Shown: piece by piece, positions 48,128 through 60,318 of the stretch | Position numbering within the stretch: position 1 is the stretch's first letter | How the letters are laid out: every line of letters starts with the position of its first letter | Assembly (NCBI GenBank): GCA_914767715.1 | Contig: OU612069.1 | Coordinates: forward strand, 23,805,387-23,869,386 | Reading direction: 5' to 3' | Length of the DNA: 64,000 nucleotides | Source of the DNA: Membranipora membranacea | Taxonomy: Eukaryota; Bryozoa; Gymnolaemata; Cheilostomatida; Membraniporidae | Position numbers and translations under genes: made by a program | Notes under the pieces: generated by a model | The model's input: the letters and a program-made list of their open reading frames with translations, nothing else | What the model was told of the DNA's origin: nothing | Databases searched by the model: none

Positions 48128-51100
48128 ATGTTATCAGACACATTGAAGGTTCGGTTTTTTAAATGTTCGCAGCTTGTGAGTTCGTGGTTCGGTTTTTCGT
48201 ACCTACCGATCAAATTTGGTAGAATATTTGCAGCTATAGCACTTGGTGTTGGTTTGATACTACTTTATAAACATTATGGTCAGGAGTATATACCGAGCAG
48301 CAGTGTAAATGTTGTTGTAAAGGACCCGACTGAAGAAGGGCAAGATCCAAATAAAGAAACTGCTGCAGGTTCTACTGAAGAAACTATGGTAAGGAGCCAA
48401 TCTCAGACCTTATAAGCAAACAGCTTGAGTGAACAAGACTGTCTGGAGGCAAATCCAATTACCAATTAGTCTACTGTGATCTCTGTATACGTGTAATCGT
48501 CTGTAGAGAACTTGAATATCACAGAATCACAACAAACGAAAATGTGCATGATTAAATATACTTACCATATGGCCACCTAATGATTACATAATCACTTGCA
48601 AAGCCTATATATTATTACACACAGAGCATTGCTGCTAGTAACTGAGTTATGAATCGTTGTTTATTTCTATCTCTAGGAGCTAAAGCTGACCTTGAAGCAG
48701 ATCAGCAGCCTAACAGATATTGATGGTAATAAACTGGTAAGACTTTTTACAATGATATCTACGTCTATGATATCTATATTGCTATATGACCTCTATGACT
48801 ATGATATATATATATATATGTCTATATAACTATGTGTCAACCTATGTTTGAGAAGGTGAGATGCTCTCACTTAAATAAAAAAAAAGTTGTTTTGTTTTTT
48901 TTTGTGAAGAGAAATCTTAATTAGCTGCACTAAAGATATTTCGGCCTCAGTATGTGATCAATTAGCTAATCAGGCGCCTCTTTCATTATAAGGACAAACC
49001 AGAACTTTTATTAGTATGTATTTAGTGATTAGCCTACTGCCATATTGCATGTCACGTAGAAGCTGCTTCTTGTTCGGTAAAAGGCAAGTAATTTAGGCTC
49101 ATCGGCTTAAACTACAACACCTTCAGCTCTCAGCTCATTGATCTTGTAGAGGAGTTTACTCCCCTGTATTAGGATAGATGTCACCTTTCAACGCTGACTA
49201 CGTTATGTATTGAAGGGGAAGCAGTTAGAATATCTTGAGGTTGAGCAGCTAACTCCTGACAGTAAAAAGCCTGTTATAGTTTTGCTACACGGAGCAGCAT
49301 TCAATGCTCAGAGCTGGCTGAAAATTGGAACTCTGGCTAAGTTAAAGGAGTGGGGGTACAGAGCTATAGCCCTTAATCTCTACTACTCAGATAATGACAG
49401 AGGTAGGACATGTCGATATCAGATGACAAAGTAATATTTCTTACTGAACACCATACTCGCAAGGACAGTTAGCTAACCTACTGTGAATGTGTCATGCTCG
49501 GTTTGAGCAGTAGAGCACAGTTACAAGCCAAATCAAACCCAAGGCTTTGTGTAACCGAGCCACCTAATACACCCATAACTTGAGCACCGGCACTGAATCG
49601 ACCATCTTAATATTTCGCACCTGTATGATTGGTTGAAAAATTTAAACAGGCACAACGAAAGCATTGATAATACTTTGCAATGCTAAATGTACAAAGAATG
49701 CCGTGATTTGTATAAGTGTTATTTCTGTTACAGTGTTTGGTGTTGGGGAGGAAAAAGGTGTTCTTATACAGAAAGCAATAGAGGCACTTGACCTCAGCTC
49801 TGTGGTCATAGTAAGCCCATCAGCTTCAGGTATTTACTCCACCCCCTATATCCTGGAGTCACACAATCATGATAAGATAGCAGGCTATATTCCTATCGCA
49901 CCAGTTTTACCCCCGCAATATACTGTCGATCACTTTAAGGAACTAAAGGTAAGATATATATACAAACAAACTGACAGATAGATGTTTTCTATTGACGCAC
50001 AATCAGTCTTCTCTTAAAGTTTGGGGGTCGCTTTTGCTCACCTAATCAGCTGGCCATCTCTATTCACAGGTTCCTCAGCATTCAATTTATAGTGTAGTGC
50101 TAGTGATTAACACACAGTCGCTAAGTATATAGTGAGCTGGTGATTATTTGGACAGATGATTTAATTTTTGGGCCCATTCATAATCACGGAGAATGATCAG
50201 CAAATTAGCATTGTTATTATCATAAACATATAAGTACTCTAGACTGGAAACTACTGGCTTAGAGCGTCTTCTCTAATTCAGTGACACAACGTCACTGCGC
50301 TATTCACTTTTTCACTGTAGCGCATAGGGCAGAATAGGAGTTATGTCCCCATACATGTGTGTAGGAATAAAACACCCTGTTATTTCTAAATATGACCACT
50401 AAAACTTGGTACACCCAATGAATTTTATAGAACATATAGTAATAAAGTATAAAATGTGATCATCAGTATATCGTGCAAGCAAATATTGTCCGTGCAATAA
50501 CAACTTACATTATAGCTGCTTCTGGCCTAGTTTAAGTGCTCAAACGGTGCAAGATGCTGGTAGAGGCATTTCAGTGGTTGATAATGAAATGCCTCTACCA
50601 GCATCTTGCACCGTTTGAGCACTTAAACTACTTCTGGCCTGAAGAATTTGTATGAAAAATGATGCATTGACTATTGTAAATTTAAGGTTTTGCTCAGCAT
50701 TTTCACTTAATCAACTACATCTGATCTTTCCAACTGTCAGACATGTAACCGTAAGATGGATAATACTGATGATCCTTGAGTATGGTTTAATTTCAAATGT
50801 ATTTTGTCAACTAAAGGCTTAAAATCTGAGCTCAGAACACTGAGTCTCTGCTTTTCATATCGTTTCAGTGATTTTGTATGATATTATTGTTGGATATTAG
50901 CTACTTCTGGATCAACCTTACTGACATTTTAAACTAGCATAAGCTAGAAATTTTAGTCTTAGATTGACATGGTAATCCTACACATCCCTCCGTGATACAC
51001 ATGTATCAATCTGTGTAAAAATCAACAAATTATAAGCAGAAGAATCTTTCAATAGCGTTGAGGGTTTATAATCTCACATATGACCTGGGTGTCTAGTGTT

Positions 51101-54100
51101 CCCCCAACATTTGGTGGGTGTTCCTCTTGAGACTTTATTTTTGAAGAAAATTAACTGGTAGAACAACAGGTCTCATCATCGCACAGGAAATAAGATTTGA
51201 TAAAATACCACAATTTAACTCACCTTGTGGGAGTAATCCGCTGGCTGGCGACAGGACATGAATATAATATTTGACAGAGATAAGAAATTGAACTATTATC
51301 ATGGATGATTTAAATGCAGCCCAAACTGGCCCAATCAATCCAAAGAAAAACTTTTGTTAAGTTAAAGACCTTCAAAAATAAGCAAGATTCTTATCAATTC
51401 AAAAAATGTCCCAGACTGACCCAATCAATCACATAAAGATTGAGTTTAATGTGCATGCTGTAGAGAAAATAAAAGTGGCTCAGACTGGCCAAATCAATCG
51501 ATAGTTTAGTGGCTGTATATTTACCGAGATTTATCTTATCAGACATGGCTGAATATAGGGAGGCAGGTCATTTTGGACCGAATTAGAGTGTTTGCATCCG
51601 TTTTCAAATTGGCCTCATGTTGAGCGCGGATCCTTACATAGCGATCGATTATTTCCTTCACAACGCTGCTTCCATGCTCAGCACAACATAATCTTTGAAA
51701 GACTGTGCAGCCGGGTAAGCCGGCCACATCCTCTACCTCCTATCAGAGAAAGGATCGTGTACGCATTGAGTAATTAATACTATATTTAATCTATTTAAAA
51801 ATGTATTTATGTGTACAACTGGCTAATTGATATGTTACTATATAATGTTTTCATTATATCACGCCTTTGTTTTCCAATCCAAAAAACAAACATTTAGAAA
51901 CTGGGCCAATTTTCATTCTAGATCATCAAGACTCAGCATTTTTGTAGATATAATAAGTTGAAAAGCTAAGATCTTCAAAGGTACTAAGATCTTGTAACAT
52001 TGCAGCATTTGCACTGTTTTTTCAAGAGTTATGCTCACTTACCGATATACTTCACACTATCTGTGACCAATGAACTAAAGAGGTTTAGTTCATTGCTGTG
52101 ACAGGTTTCGATAGCTCAGGCTTGATCTTTGAGTCAATTGAATCCGTAAACTTAAAGAGTAATCTAGATTTCTCTATAAGTTTATGTTTGAATCTAGTTG
52201 AAGCTTGCCTTCGGTTGATTTAGTTATTTTGATCTTTCTGAGAAGCAGCTGGGAGTCATGAGGAATGCACTAAATTAGGGAGGACCATGTTCATGCTTCA
52301 ATTAACCAGTAGTTTCCAGTGTAAAGTATTTATATGTTTATGAGATTACCCCACAGCATGAAAACTTTTATTAAAATTTAAATTTCGCATAATAAATATT
52401 CACAAAAATATCCAAAATATTACTTCCCTAATCAAATTATAAGGTGTTTGCAAAGTTACCAATGTTATTATACATTGTGGATTTACAACAATCGATATTC
52501 ATTAATGATTCACTATTAAGTTTTCCTATTCTTGGCCAGGTCGTTAAATTTAAATCAGTGAATATTTTCATCCCATAGGGTATTGTAGATTGGGGTATAG
52601 GGTGCGAATTGCAAATTCTGAGTACCAGCAGCTGGAATCTAATGGCTCTCTGTGGGCTCTGTTTAATACATTAGGAAGTCGTAGACAGAAGAAAAATCTT
52701 CCGCCTTTCCTACCTTAAAAAACTTAAATCAGACGAAGCCGCACTCATGTTGCAGACTTAGGTCCCTGGACAACTTGGTAGATCTTGGCTCAATATAGAC
52801 TATTTATAGGTACAAACTGATTTGATACACAGCTTTTTAAATATCCCTCCACCAGCACCATCGTCCGAGGGATCAAACTAGTGTTATAGATATCACCGGT
52901 AAAGATCAAATAATCTGATGTGCCATACACTGCTACACAGCGGTCAAGGTGACTTGCTTGTGTTGTATCTACAGTTTATATCTACTTGTGATGGCTGCTG
53001 AGATGGTTTTTTTTAGTTCACCGCACTAAAATTCCGAGCAAGAACCATGAAGAACAAAGACTAAGTGTTCTGAGCTTTTAAGCATTTAGTTGACAAAAAT
53101 ACATTTGAAATCGGACCTTACTCAAGGACCATTAGTGTTTCCCATCTTTCGTTAACACGCCTGACAGCTGGAAAGATCAGATGCAGCTTATTAGGTAAAA
53201 TTCTGGGCAAAACCTTGAACTTTGAAAAGTTGACGCACCATTTTTCATACAAATGTTAAGACCAGAAACATGCTATAGCATACGTTGTTATGGCACACAC
53301 AATATTTGATGGCACGGGATACTGATCACATTATATACTTCATTAGTACATATTCTGTAAAATTCATTGGTTTTACCCAGTTGTAGTGGTCATATTTAGA
53401 AATAAGAAGGTCTTTTATTCACACATTGCATTTATGTGGAGATAACTCCTATTCTGACCTATGCACTACAGAGAAAAAGTGAATAGCGCAGTGACGTCGC
53501 GTCAATGAATTAGAGAAGACACTGAGCCTGTATCAAATAGCCAATAGTTTCCAGTCTAGAGTATTTATATTATATTATATGGTTATTATAGTTGATCTGT
53601 GAGCAGATCATGCTTTGTATGGTTGAGTATGGCGTCGTTCATAAATATTGCATTTTTCAGCAGTCTTGTACTGTAATAAGTATACCATGAAAGGCACTAA
53701 TGGCAGCACACATAGGCCTGTTTCAAAATTCATGAAACAACAAAATGCAATTACTCCCCTACCAGTTTTTTCCTCCATATATAAAGATTATTTCGAAATT
53801 CCATCAATCAATTCAGATCTCTGACTCCGCCCATATTCTCCATTGATACAGATATCTGACTCCGCCCATATTCTCCATTGATACAGATCCCTGACTCCGC
53901 CCATATTCTCCATTGATACAGATCCCTGACTCCGCCCATATTCTCCATTGATACAGATCCCTAACTCCGCCCATATTCTCCATTGATACAGATCTCTGAC
54001 TCCGCCCATATTCTCCATTGATACAAATCTCTAACTCCGCCGACATACGCTTTTGATTATGACAATATTTAGCTTGAGTTTCTGTCTTGTAGATTCCTAC

Positions 54101-54284
54101 AATGATAGTGAAGGGGGATAAACCTGACGGTATAGCAGAATCAGGATTAGAGAAACTTCAGGCTATACCTGGTAGTACCTTGGAGGTATTAGCTAATGCT
54201 GGACACCCGTCTTATATTGATAACCCTACTCAGTGGCACAAAGTTTTACAAACATTTCTTACTGGCCTCAGCTCTCAAACTTAG
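48128..54284 (+). CDS. ABHD14-like alpha/beta hydrolase with N-terminal membrane anchor, 304 aa
   Basis: Five exons: 48128-48388, 48677-48736, 49216-49402, 49734-49948 and 54093-54284 (915 nt, phase closes from ATG to TAG). The protein is an alpha/beta hydrolase of the ABHD14 family; family members act as serine hydrolases or deacetylases, and the natural substrate here is unknown. Visible features in order are a transmembrane segment in exon 1 (IFAAIALGVGLILLYKHYG, about residues 33-51), strand and oxyanion region VIVLLHGAAFNAQSW, then WGYRAIALNLYYSD. The nucleophile Ser is in VSPSASGIYSTP, the acid Asp probably in VKGDKPDG, and the His in NAGHPSYIDNP. All three triad positions match the ABHD14 pattern. 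The N-terminal anchor is as in ABHD14A rather than the soluble ABHD14B. The start Met is the first ATG in a frame that stays open upstream without one I prefer, so the N-terminus is uncertain. The last intron is 4.1 kb and full of repeats. Confidence 0.85.
50195..53620. mobile_element. Large foldback element (about 3.4 kb) in the ABHD14 intron
   Basis: The stretch 50,230-50,900 and the stretch 53,030-53,580 are imperfect inverse copies of one another over about 550-650 bp. Matching landmarks are ctctagactggaaactactgg (50,238) against ccaatagtttccagtctagag (53,542), and ttgtatgaaaaatgatgca against the inverse of gcaccatttttcatacaa (53,234), with caacta/tagttgacaaaa-type pieces further in. The central 2 kb has no recognisable transposase and contains a third piece of the terminal sequence at about 52,305-52,345. 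It is probably a non-autonomous DNA element; boundaries are approximate. Confidence 0.7.
50529..50629. mobile_element. Perfect 45-bp palindrome insertion (101 bp) with 10-bp flanking repeat
   Basis: Arms 50,529-50,573 and 50,585-50,629 are perfect reverse complements over 45 bp around an 11-base loop (gtggttgataa). The 10-mer cttctggcct lies on both sides, one base outside the right arm and directly outside the left. The opposite arm of the enclosing foldback element lacks the palindrome and has a single ttctggtctt at the matching point, so this is an insertion with a likely target duplication. Confidence 0.88.
53821..54035. repeat. 35-bp minisatellite, six copies
   Basis: The unit ctgactccgcccatattctc plus cattgatacagat(c/a)(t/c) repeats six times with a partial seventh, ending about 60 bp before the last exon of the ABHD14-like gene. 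The open frames it generates on the minus strand are low complexity and not counted as genes. Confidence 0.92.
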
Positions 54285-57200
54285 AAACATTATGTAAGGG
54301 GGTATCCCTACCACTCCGTATCCTCTCTGTATATGTCAACCACAGTTGTGACACTAGGGGATGTCACAGCACCTTAGTTAGCTTTCTACATAAGTGCCTC
54401 ACACTAAACAAACGCTGAGCTCACACTAAGAGTTGCAGGGCATTTATGTATTCAAATTGTGCACATGTTGGGTCATTGTGTGATGACAATATGCAAGAGT
54501 GTAGCTGGTTTCTTCATGTCTATGGCGTAGCCGTTGTGTTAGAATGCTACGTCTATTGATAAATTCCTACAGTAGATTTACCGTTTAACTGTCACTTATC
54601 CCACTGCTGATAAATCTTATAGACATTTCATAATTGGCCACAAGTATATTCACTTTTTGGTAAGGGACACTGGCTTATAGCCTATAGCCTACAGCCTACA
54701 GCCTACCCAGAACTACGAATCGACCTTAGCCTTGTCACTCAAGGCACTTGTCACTGCATTACAAGGCAACATTTACCTTACTATGTAACTATAAGCTCAT
54801 CTCAAAGTCTATGTAGACTTTCTATAATGATAATTTGGTCTCAGTTGAATAATAGTTAGTTATTTTCTAAGTCCAGTCATTATTTTGGTCGAAGATATAC
54901 TATGACGACTGAAATGCGCTTGTCGCGAAATATCATCTTTCTTTTTATTTAGGTTTGGCTTCCAATGATGTTATTATCTTAAATAACTTTCTTCACTCTC
55001 TGATGATATGCATGGCTTATCATCCTATACTCTCTCAAAGTTTATGTTCTATAAATAAATATTCACTGCATAAAACTATGAGGTGATATCTCTGTTATCT
55101 TATTTAAGTACCCAGTAGCTTGAGGCGACAGCTGCTGTGAAAAGTCCTGATTACTCAGAGCTACTATATCTATATACTGTGGTCTCTAGTAGGCACTCAT
55201 GTCGCTACACTTCACTATCTCCCAACTCCCATCTACATACTTTTTTGTTTCCCCCCAAACAAAAGTTATTTTGATGACCCAGTTTGTTTTAGAATGCCGG
55301 TCCTCTAGCATGCAAATGTTGAAGGTCGTGGGTTAGAACCCCACTGTAGTCCATCGACTACTGTTGTTTGGTTAGCCCCCAAGTGTGCTCCGACCCTTTT
55401 GCAAACAGAGAACAACCTGGCGCAGATATTGCGGCCTTGCAACTAAGGCTCTAAAATTTGGCCGCCCATGCTTCGGGCTGGGGCTGTGGCATGTGATAAG
55501 ACATCTGATTTTAATCAACCTCGTAATCGAGTATTCAATTTAGTGATGTGATTAATTAACTTCAATTCTCCCATCTTTGGTCAGAATCTGCAATATCCAA
55601 CTTATCAAATGGATTAGTTTGTCTCACAAGATGCTAGCTGACGAAGTAGTTTTTAATGTGATGTGACTTCGCCATTTAATTGCAAAGTAGCAATTTGATT
55701 TGCAGTGTTCAGTCCAGATTTGTATAACTCGATCAATCAGATATTGAGTTTGATATTACTCTGCATTCAGCAGCTTCTGTGATGTTGTTTCATCTTCAAA
55801 TGCATTAAGTAAAAACTAAGAGGAAAAACTCAAACTCTGTAAATAAAAATATAAAACCTGGCATGTGGGCTGCGAATCATTGATAACACCAATGCTATCT
55901 ATAACGCAATATAATGTAGTTACGTCACCAACAATTGCCAATGCTACATAGTATCCTGTCTAGGTTTTTTACTGTGGCTAGTCATAGAATGGTCTTTTTA
56001 ATTGGTCTTTAGACTTGTTTCTGTGGAAACCCAGACAATACTAAAGTGATACAGATATGAGATACGAATGTAGTTGGATGCCCATCATGGCACCGCTGTA
56101 TCTGGACCAGGAAAAGAAAATGTCCTCATCAGTTTTGCGGTATTTTCAGTGTAGTCACAGCAACATACTTTTTATTTACAGGATTATCAAATAAATTCGA
56201 AGTCCCAATTTATTTTAAAACCGTTTGAAATGCAGAAATTGGAAGGAGTTGTCTGTTCAGATAAAGAGGGCAGATAATTCGTACTTTATAATATTACTTC
56301 TTTGTTTCATCACTCCCTGCTGACAATCTTTTTCACCCCTGATTACTCCTTGAAATCATGGAGGGGGGAGGATGCGGCCCTGAGGGGCAACTAAATAGCT
56401 GACAAACCTATGGTTGTAAACTGTAAAATTTCATGTGAAATAAAATGTATTTTAAAATGTATGTAAAATAAAATAAAATGTATCTTATGTCGCATATTCG
56501 ACCCACTTGGGGCCGAATACCCGAGCAGAACAGACACCACTATTTCATTCATTTTGCTCATGTTTATTTTGTATGGAGCTAACTTCTTCTTGTTGAGGAA
56601 GAAAGCAACTCCATACAAAAAGTGTTTTGTTTACCTAATCAAATTTATCCACAACATTGTTTTTTAGAATTTTGTTACAAGTAGGTATTAATTCAATTTA
56701 CTAATGACTCATAGTTGAGATGTCTTTTCGACATTAAAATCAATTTTTATTCTTGAATAATAAACTAAGTTAGATACCAGAAAAGCAATCTATACTATAC
56801 CAGAAAAAACATGCTCCAAGGGCTCTCCAACCAGAACTGACCCGCCTTGATGTTCCCCCGGTTTTTATATGCACAGGGGTTCACCACGGCAGGTGCGCAT
56901 GGCCAAAAAACCGGAGATTGCATTTGCCAATCCTCTTGACAAAAGCGGAGATTTGATTTAGATTTTGTTTCTGATAAAAAGGTTTTAATTATCTATATCA
57001 TTTAAATGTTTGCGTTTGAAACCTCCAAAAACACCTAGGTTGGGCTTTAATTTATGTCTAATAAAAAGGTTTTAATTATATATATTATTCAAATGTCAGC
57101 GTTTAATCCCCTCCAAAAAGGCGGAGGTTGGACTTTAATTATATACATTATTTTGAAGTGGTTGACGTCATCTGGTATCACCTGGCTCCATTCTTTTTAT

Positions 57201-57776
57201 CTGAAATCTCCTGAGCTGTGAGAACTTGAGATCTCACAGCTTCTGCCCTCCCTTTTTATTGACTATCCTGAGTCATTCGAGAAAGCTGTGAGGTTATCTC
57301 ACACTTACATGAATTAAAGTTAAAAATAAGAACAGATGTTAGCTTCAAAAACAGGTTGCTGAAACTTATCAAGCATCTGATGCGCTCCTTAGTACATACC
57401 AGGACAAACACAGGATATCAGATGATGTTTCGATCCATATTCCATCACGGTTTATGCTGATTCCTAAATAGCTTTTTTTTTATAATTCATCATTGTTATA
57501 ACACAATGAGAAACATTTCTCATTCGAACACGCTAAGAAAGCAAAAATATTACAGGCAGAGTATTTGTTGTCCAAGTGATTTTATAAATTCTATATGAAA
57601 GTTCATGACACAACTAATATAATGAGTGTCTCCTTTTAGTGCGATAGTGTTAAAAGAAAGGTAATAATGATAATAATACTGAATTCTCCTAGTGAACTAC
57701 ACTTTTGATGAACTCAGAGTCAACTAATAAAGAAAGAGGAGTTATTCATCAAATCCCAAAACTGTTAGCTTATTGT
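54285..57776. other. Intergenic region with a few minor repeats
   Basis: A poor tRNA-like sequence with B-box-like gggttagaacccc lies near 55,283-55,365. An 87-bp unit (starts ataaaaaggttttaatta) is duplicated at 56,974-57,147. A short inverted repeat (gctgtgag/ctcacagc) lies at about 57,215-57,242. No exon was recognised. The polyadenylation regions of the two converging genes must lie at its ends. Confidence 0.5.
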
Positions 57777-59791
57777 TCATTTTGTCTTAAAGTTCTTAAA
57801 CTTCTTGTCAAAGGTTACATACCATTGGATCAGGTCATCATTTTGAAAGTCACCAGCTGGTAACCGAGACGGTTGAGGGATGATCTCTTTGTGAGACGAC
57901 ATAACGTTAGTCTGGCCCATGGCTTTTGCTCCCTTATTAGTTCTAGGTAATGTGTTTTTGTCTTTCCTCTTACGAGTCTCTTTAGCAACAGCTCCTTCTA
58001 TTGGTGCTTTTATATGAGCTTCTGTTTCCGATCGCCTTCTTGTTGGTCGGCCGTCCATGTTCTCTCTTTGCCTTGCACGAAGTTCGGCTGCTTCCGCTGT
58101 TTCCATAACTAGATCAATCCCAGTTTCACCATCAACTATAGCCATTGCCTTTGAGAAAAACTTTGTGAAATTTAAATGAGGCTTTAAGTCATAGGGTTTT
58201 CCTGGTTTTGCAGTCATTACCAGAAAGATGTCGGCTAGATCTGGGTCTTTCTTAAGATCTTCTCTGATGAGATCTTTAGGCACATACTCCTTAGCGGTCT
58301 GACATGCTTGAATCACCACTACCTGAAAGATGAAAGTCACATTATTTTATCAATTTACAACAAGGGTTTTTGATGAAAGAAGAAATTGAGAAGTTAAACA
58401 ATATAGTCATCTGCTTGATCAATTTAATGATTTGACCTTTCATTTTTTGTCACACCGATTGTTTAGCCTCGTATTTCAGCTCATCGATTTTCCTCTGGCA
58501 TGACAATCGCAATGTGCTGGTATCCAAGTATCAAGAACTGTCGCTGTATGCGATGTATCACTTATACAGGTCTTGTCAGGTAACTGCTGTGTTTTATAAA
58601 CCAAGTGGTTGCCTGACAAGGGCGACTTGAAGAGGCTAAAAACCTCAAATACCTTGGGTATCCCCTTCAGCCCATCGATACTCAGTACTTTCAAGAGTTC
58701 ATTGACGCTCTGATTATCATCTGGATTCTTCTAAAAATGTGTCGTGAATTTTATATTATCTGTGTTCTAATTAAAGTGTAATTGAATGAGACTAGAGGGC
58801 CCTATAACCACCCCACTTTTGCACCTAAGTGCTTTTGGAAGTTTTATTTTGCTCAGTTCGCTGTCATGAGGTTTAGAATAACCTATTATAACAAATTTGG
58901 CAAATTACAGTTAACTCAAAATAATTAATAAAACCACAAAATATCAAACGTTTTAAGAGCTTCAGCGGCCAGGGTGTTGCCCCGGGCCGCCTGCGGTAGT
59001 CCTTCAGGGTTGTCCTAGACATACCCAGTCCGCAAAGTGATGCATCCCCAGATATAGAGCCCAGCCAACTTGTCAATGTCATGCATGGGTTATATAATTC
59101 AAACAAGAGATGGAGAAAGATTTACTGATAACTTTGCTTATTTGAAAAGACTTTTTCTTCTTTATGACCTCAATATTTTTCTTAATATTCAATGGGAAGA
59201 CAAGTAATAAAGCCTCATATATGGTTTATATATATTGGCCCTAGAGATGAATGAACTTTAAGATTTGAGGTTTTACATTTAGGGTGCTGCATAGGCTACG
59301 CAACTTACCTGTGGACTGTAAATTTTACCATTATCGCCATGCAAATTTAGCGCAAAAACTAAAAAGGAGCAGTTTCCTGTAATTGCCTGAAGGCAAGTTG
59401 AGATAGATTCATTCAACTTTTCGATATCCTCCTTTGGAGACACTTGCGTGTACAGATCTTCAGCGTTTTCTGACCACAGTCCTGCTCTGTCAAACGACCC
59501 TTTGACATAATTGAAGTCATCATCCACAAGCATGACACTTTTAGCATCATCGCCGTATGGAGCTCCATTAGCTATTGTTTCCTCTACTAACCCAACGTGA
59601 TAGTAACCTACACAGTCAATCGATAACTGTTCGTCCTCTCCTATCGGTTTTCTTTGATCCTCCTCTACTCTATCTATTTCGGGCTTTACTATCCTACTAC
59701 TTTCACTGTTGGATATAATGTTTGCTGCAGCTTTTGCCGACTCGAACCGCAAGCACTCTGATTTGACCTTATCCACATCTAGACTTGTCAA
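57777..59791 (-). CDS. Caspase-like peptidase (C14 family), at least three exons
   Basis: Minus-strand exons: 59309-59791 (5' limit open), 58653-58730 and 57777-58322; phases agree and the frame ends at 57,777. The large-subunit core shows GLWSENAEDLYTQ, the catalytic His region FLVFALNLHGDNGKIY, then GIPK joined to VVVIQACQTAKE with the catalytic Cys. The usual QACRG/QACQG reads QACQT here, so the Gly is replaced. A small-subunit-like part follows (DLADIFLVMTAKPGKP, then LNFTKFFSKAM), but the substrate-pocket SWR-type motif is not seen. The C-terminus is a basic, probably disordered tail (RPTRRRSE, KETRKRKDKN). Caspases cleave after Asp in cell death or signalling; with these changes, activity is uncertain. 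No ATG is visible at the start: the open frame begins after a stop, and its first residues look like retrotransposon gag. Either the true first exon lies elsewhere or the gene is a chimera. Confidence 0.7.
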
Positions 59792-60167
59792 CTCTCTCCT
59801 CTAATTTCTGTTCTATGGCCAGATATCTATGTCTTGTTGCTACTATGTTTTCCTTTTCTTGAAAATGTGCCGAAAACTCCCCTTTCAACTCATCATACTG
59901 CATTTTCGACACATCCACATTCTAGATATCGAATATGTCCATTCCTATTTCCCCCGTACTGTCCAACAACAATGCTGCCTTCCTCTGTTCAACCTCAAAC
60001 TTCCTCTGGTACTCTTTACATTTTTCCCTTGTAGTGCTGTTCTTAAGCCCTGCTCCTATAACTGCTATTTCAAATCGTCTGATAAATCTATTCCAACCCT
60101 CTAACTCTGCCTCATGTTCTACTATAAACTTAGGTGTACTCACTCCTCTTCGAAACTTACTATCCAT
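59792..60167 (-). pseudogene. Ty3/gypsy gag N-terminus, broken
   Basis: An ATG frame (59,922-60,167) begins MDSKFRRGVSTPKFIVEHE, with a Trp-Phe-RRFE pattern typical of the start of gypsy-type gag. A TAG stop ends it, after which the same frame continues gag-like (KMQYDELKGEFSAHF, RHRYLAIEQKLEERVDK) to about 59,775. From 59,790 another frame carries a gag-like helix (LDVDKVKSECLRFESAKAAA) that runs on into the caspase-like exon. Compared with related elements the middle of gag appears deleted. The primer-binding site lies 140 bp upstream, as expected for an element leader. Confidence 0.7.
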
Positions 60168-60306
60168 CCTACAGGATAGTCACGCTCAACAATATCAAAT
60201 TATGTCAACAAACTTCTCTTGTGACGTCACTATCTTCTCTATCTCTCTAACTTGTCAACAACCACTATAACTCACTAAACTGGCACTTGTCCCTCTCTCC
60301 CTTTTA

Positions 60307-60318
60307 CTTCTGACACCA
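60307..60318 (-). promoter_or_regulatory. Retrotransposon primer-binding site, tRNA-Leu type
   Basis: On the minus strand tggtgtcagaag follows directly after the LTR end. It is complementary to the 3' end of animal tRNA-Leu (...cttctgacacca), so reverse transcription of this family is probably primed by tRNA-Leu. Confidence 0.75.

Noticed and set aside
53788-54046. Repeated minus-strand peptides before the ABHD14 last exon
   Set aside because: Shadow of the 35-bp minisatellite in the intron.
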